Shown here: positions 12,833 to 13,360 of the stretch, in pieces
How the letters are laid out: each line of letters opens with the position of its first letter
Numbering within the stretch: the stretch's first letter is position 1
Source: an uncultured Lachnospiraceae bacterium
GTDB lineage: Bacteria; Bacillota; Clostridia; Lachnospirales; Lachnospiraceae
Assembly (NCBI GenBank): GCA_910588285.1
Contig: CAJUQB010000119.1
Span: forward strand, 1 to 13,360
Length of the DNA: 13,360 bases
Reading direction: 5' to 3'
Made by a program: the position numbers and the translations under genes
Notes under the pieces: generated by a model
Database searches by the model: none
Seen by the model: only the letters and a program-made list of their open reading frames with translations
Told to the model about the DNA's origin: nothing

Positions 12833-13345
12833 ATGCATTATAAAAACATCTTACAACTTATTTTTACTGATTATTATGAACAGCTCCTATATGAACTCCA
12901 TCCCCGTCCCGCCGTCATCGAAAATGTCAGCAAGATGATCCATTGTGGTGACTCTTCCTTCGGCGGCGCCATGTACGGCTGCCCTGACTGCGGAAAACTC
13001 AAGTTTGTCCCCTTCCGCTGCCACAGCCGTTTCTGTCCTTCCTGCGGCAATAAATATGCTATGCAGCGCACTACCTCTATGGCCTTTAAGCTGGTCCGGG
13101 TCTCTCACAGGCACTGCGTCTTTACCATCGACCAACACCTCCGCCAGTTTTTCCTGGACGACCGCACACTGCTTGACTGCCTGTTCCATGCCGTTTGCAG
13201 TGTCGTTTCCCGCATGTTTTCCAAGCAGAATAAGTCCATGAATTTCACTCCTGGGTTTATTATGGTCCTGCACACCTTCGGCAGGGATCTGAAATGGAAC
13301 CCACATATCCATTATGACAAGCTGATTATTATGGGAAGAAATTGA
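12833..13345 (+). CDS. IS91-family transposase, truncated
   Basis: 170 residues, about 45% of the usual length. The N-terminal zinc-binding domain is present (C50, C53, C68, C71 within YGCPDCGKLKF and FRCHSRFCPSCGNK). It is followed by the start of the Y2-type HUH transposase domain, SHRHCVFTIDQHLR (91-104) and LHTFGRDLKWNPHIH (146-160) with the HxH metal motif. After HIH the family pattern stops: ten residues (YDKLIIMGRN) precede a TGA. The catalytic tyrosines are missing, so rolling-circle transposition is not possible. The abrupt change suggests an internal deletion joining HIH to the C-terminal tail; full-length members often have a GxIYD-like stretch near the end. An insertion by something beyond the window is the alternative. 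ATG at 12833 lacks a ribosome site. Confidence 0.8.
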   Translation: MHYKNILQLIFTDYYEQLLYELHPRPAVIENVSKMIHCGDSSFGGAMYGCPDCGKLKFVPFRCHSRFCPSCGNKYAMQRTTSMAFKLVRVSHRHCVFTIDQHLRQFFLDDRTLLDCLFHAVCSVVSRMFSKQNKSMNFTPGFIMVLHTFGRDLKWNPHIHYDKLIIMGRN

Positions 13346-13360
13346 ATCAACCCTTCTATT

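Larger units (their letters stand above)
12761..13345 (+). mobile_element. IS91-family element remnant
   Basis: The stretch from the end of the tRNA-Ser hairpin to the transposase stop holds a palindromic region, a promoter and a truncated IS91-family transposase. The left limit is inferred from where the tRNA-side hairpin stops being symmetrical. The right limit is only the stop codon, since the window ends 15 nt later. Confidence 0.5.

Noticed and set aside
12887..13312. Minus-strand reading frame opposite the IS91-family gene
   Set aside because: The plus-strand frame carries the recognisable zinc finger and HxH motifs; the minus frame has no family resemblance.

Overview
The window looks like a chromosomal segment from an anaerobic Clostridia, most likely a Lachnospiraceae. 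Reasons: the conserved dnaX-ybaB-recR block, a transketolase split into two subunits, a DUF5711 envelope protein, a clade-typical 6-phosphofructokinase (GGNG in place of GGDG), a flavin/Fe-S 'enoate reductase' and AT-rich intergenic regions between moderately GC-rich genes. The family-level placement is inference.

Layout. (1) 1-293 has no gene. It holds two consensus-like sigma-A promoters pointing left out of the window and a 12-bp hairpin that can terminate the operon to its right. (2) 294-3805, minus strand, is a three-gene envelope operon transcribed right to left: a single-pass protein with a C-terminal LysM domain and an N-terminal domain resembling a catalytically dead JAMM/MPN fold, a DUF5711 protein starting at TTG, and a CvpA-family membrane protein. 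(3) 3903-6090, minus strand, is a monocistronic NADH:flavin oxidoreductase / 2,4-dienoyl-CoA reductase-like enzyme with its own promoter and a 16-bp-stem terminator. (4) 6099-6307 holds a terminator and a 147-bp MITE-like element with 14-bp inverted ends and a perfect 8-bp target duplication, lying between the transketolase genes and their terminator. (5) 6327-11810, minus strand, is a tight run pfkA - dnaX - ybaB family - recR - transketolase N - transketolase C, mixing central carbon metabolism with replication and repair. (6) 11913-13345, mostly plus strand, is an accessory patch: an Rpn/PD-(D/E)XK transposase-nuclease pseudogene with its core deleted and flanked by an 18-bp direct repeat, a tRNA-Ser(CGA) with a strong promoter and a structured leader, and a truncated IS91-family transposase directly downstream.

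The housekeeping genes are confident. The most interesting items are the MITE with its reconstructable empty site, the pseudo-JAMM/LysM protein and its two membrane partners, and the remodelled tRNA-Ser neighbourhood. No defence system, CRISPR array or biosynthetic cluster was seen.
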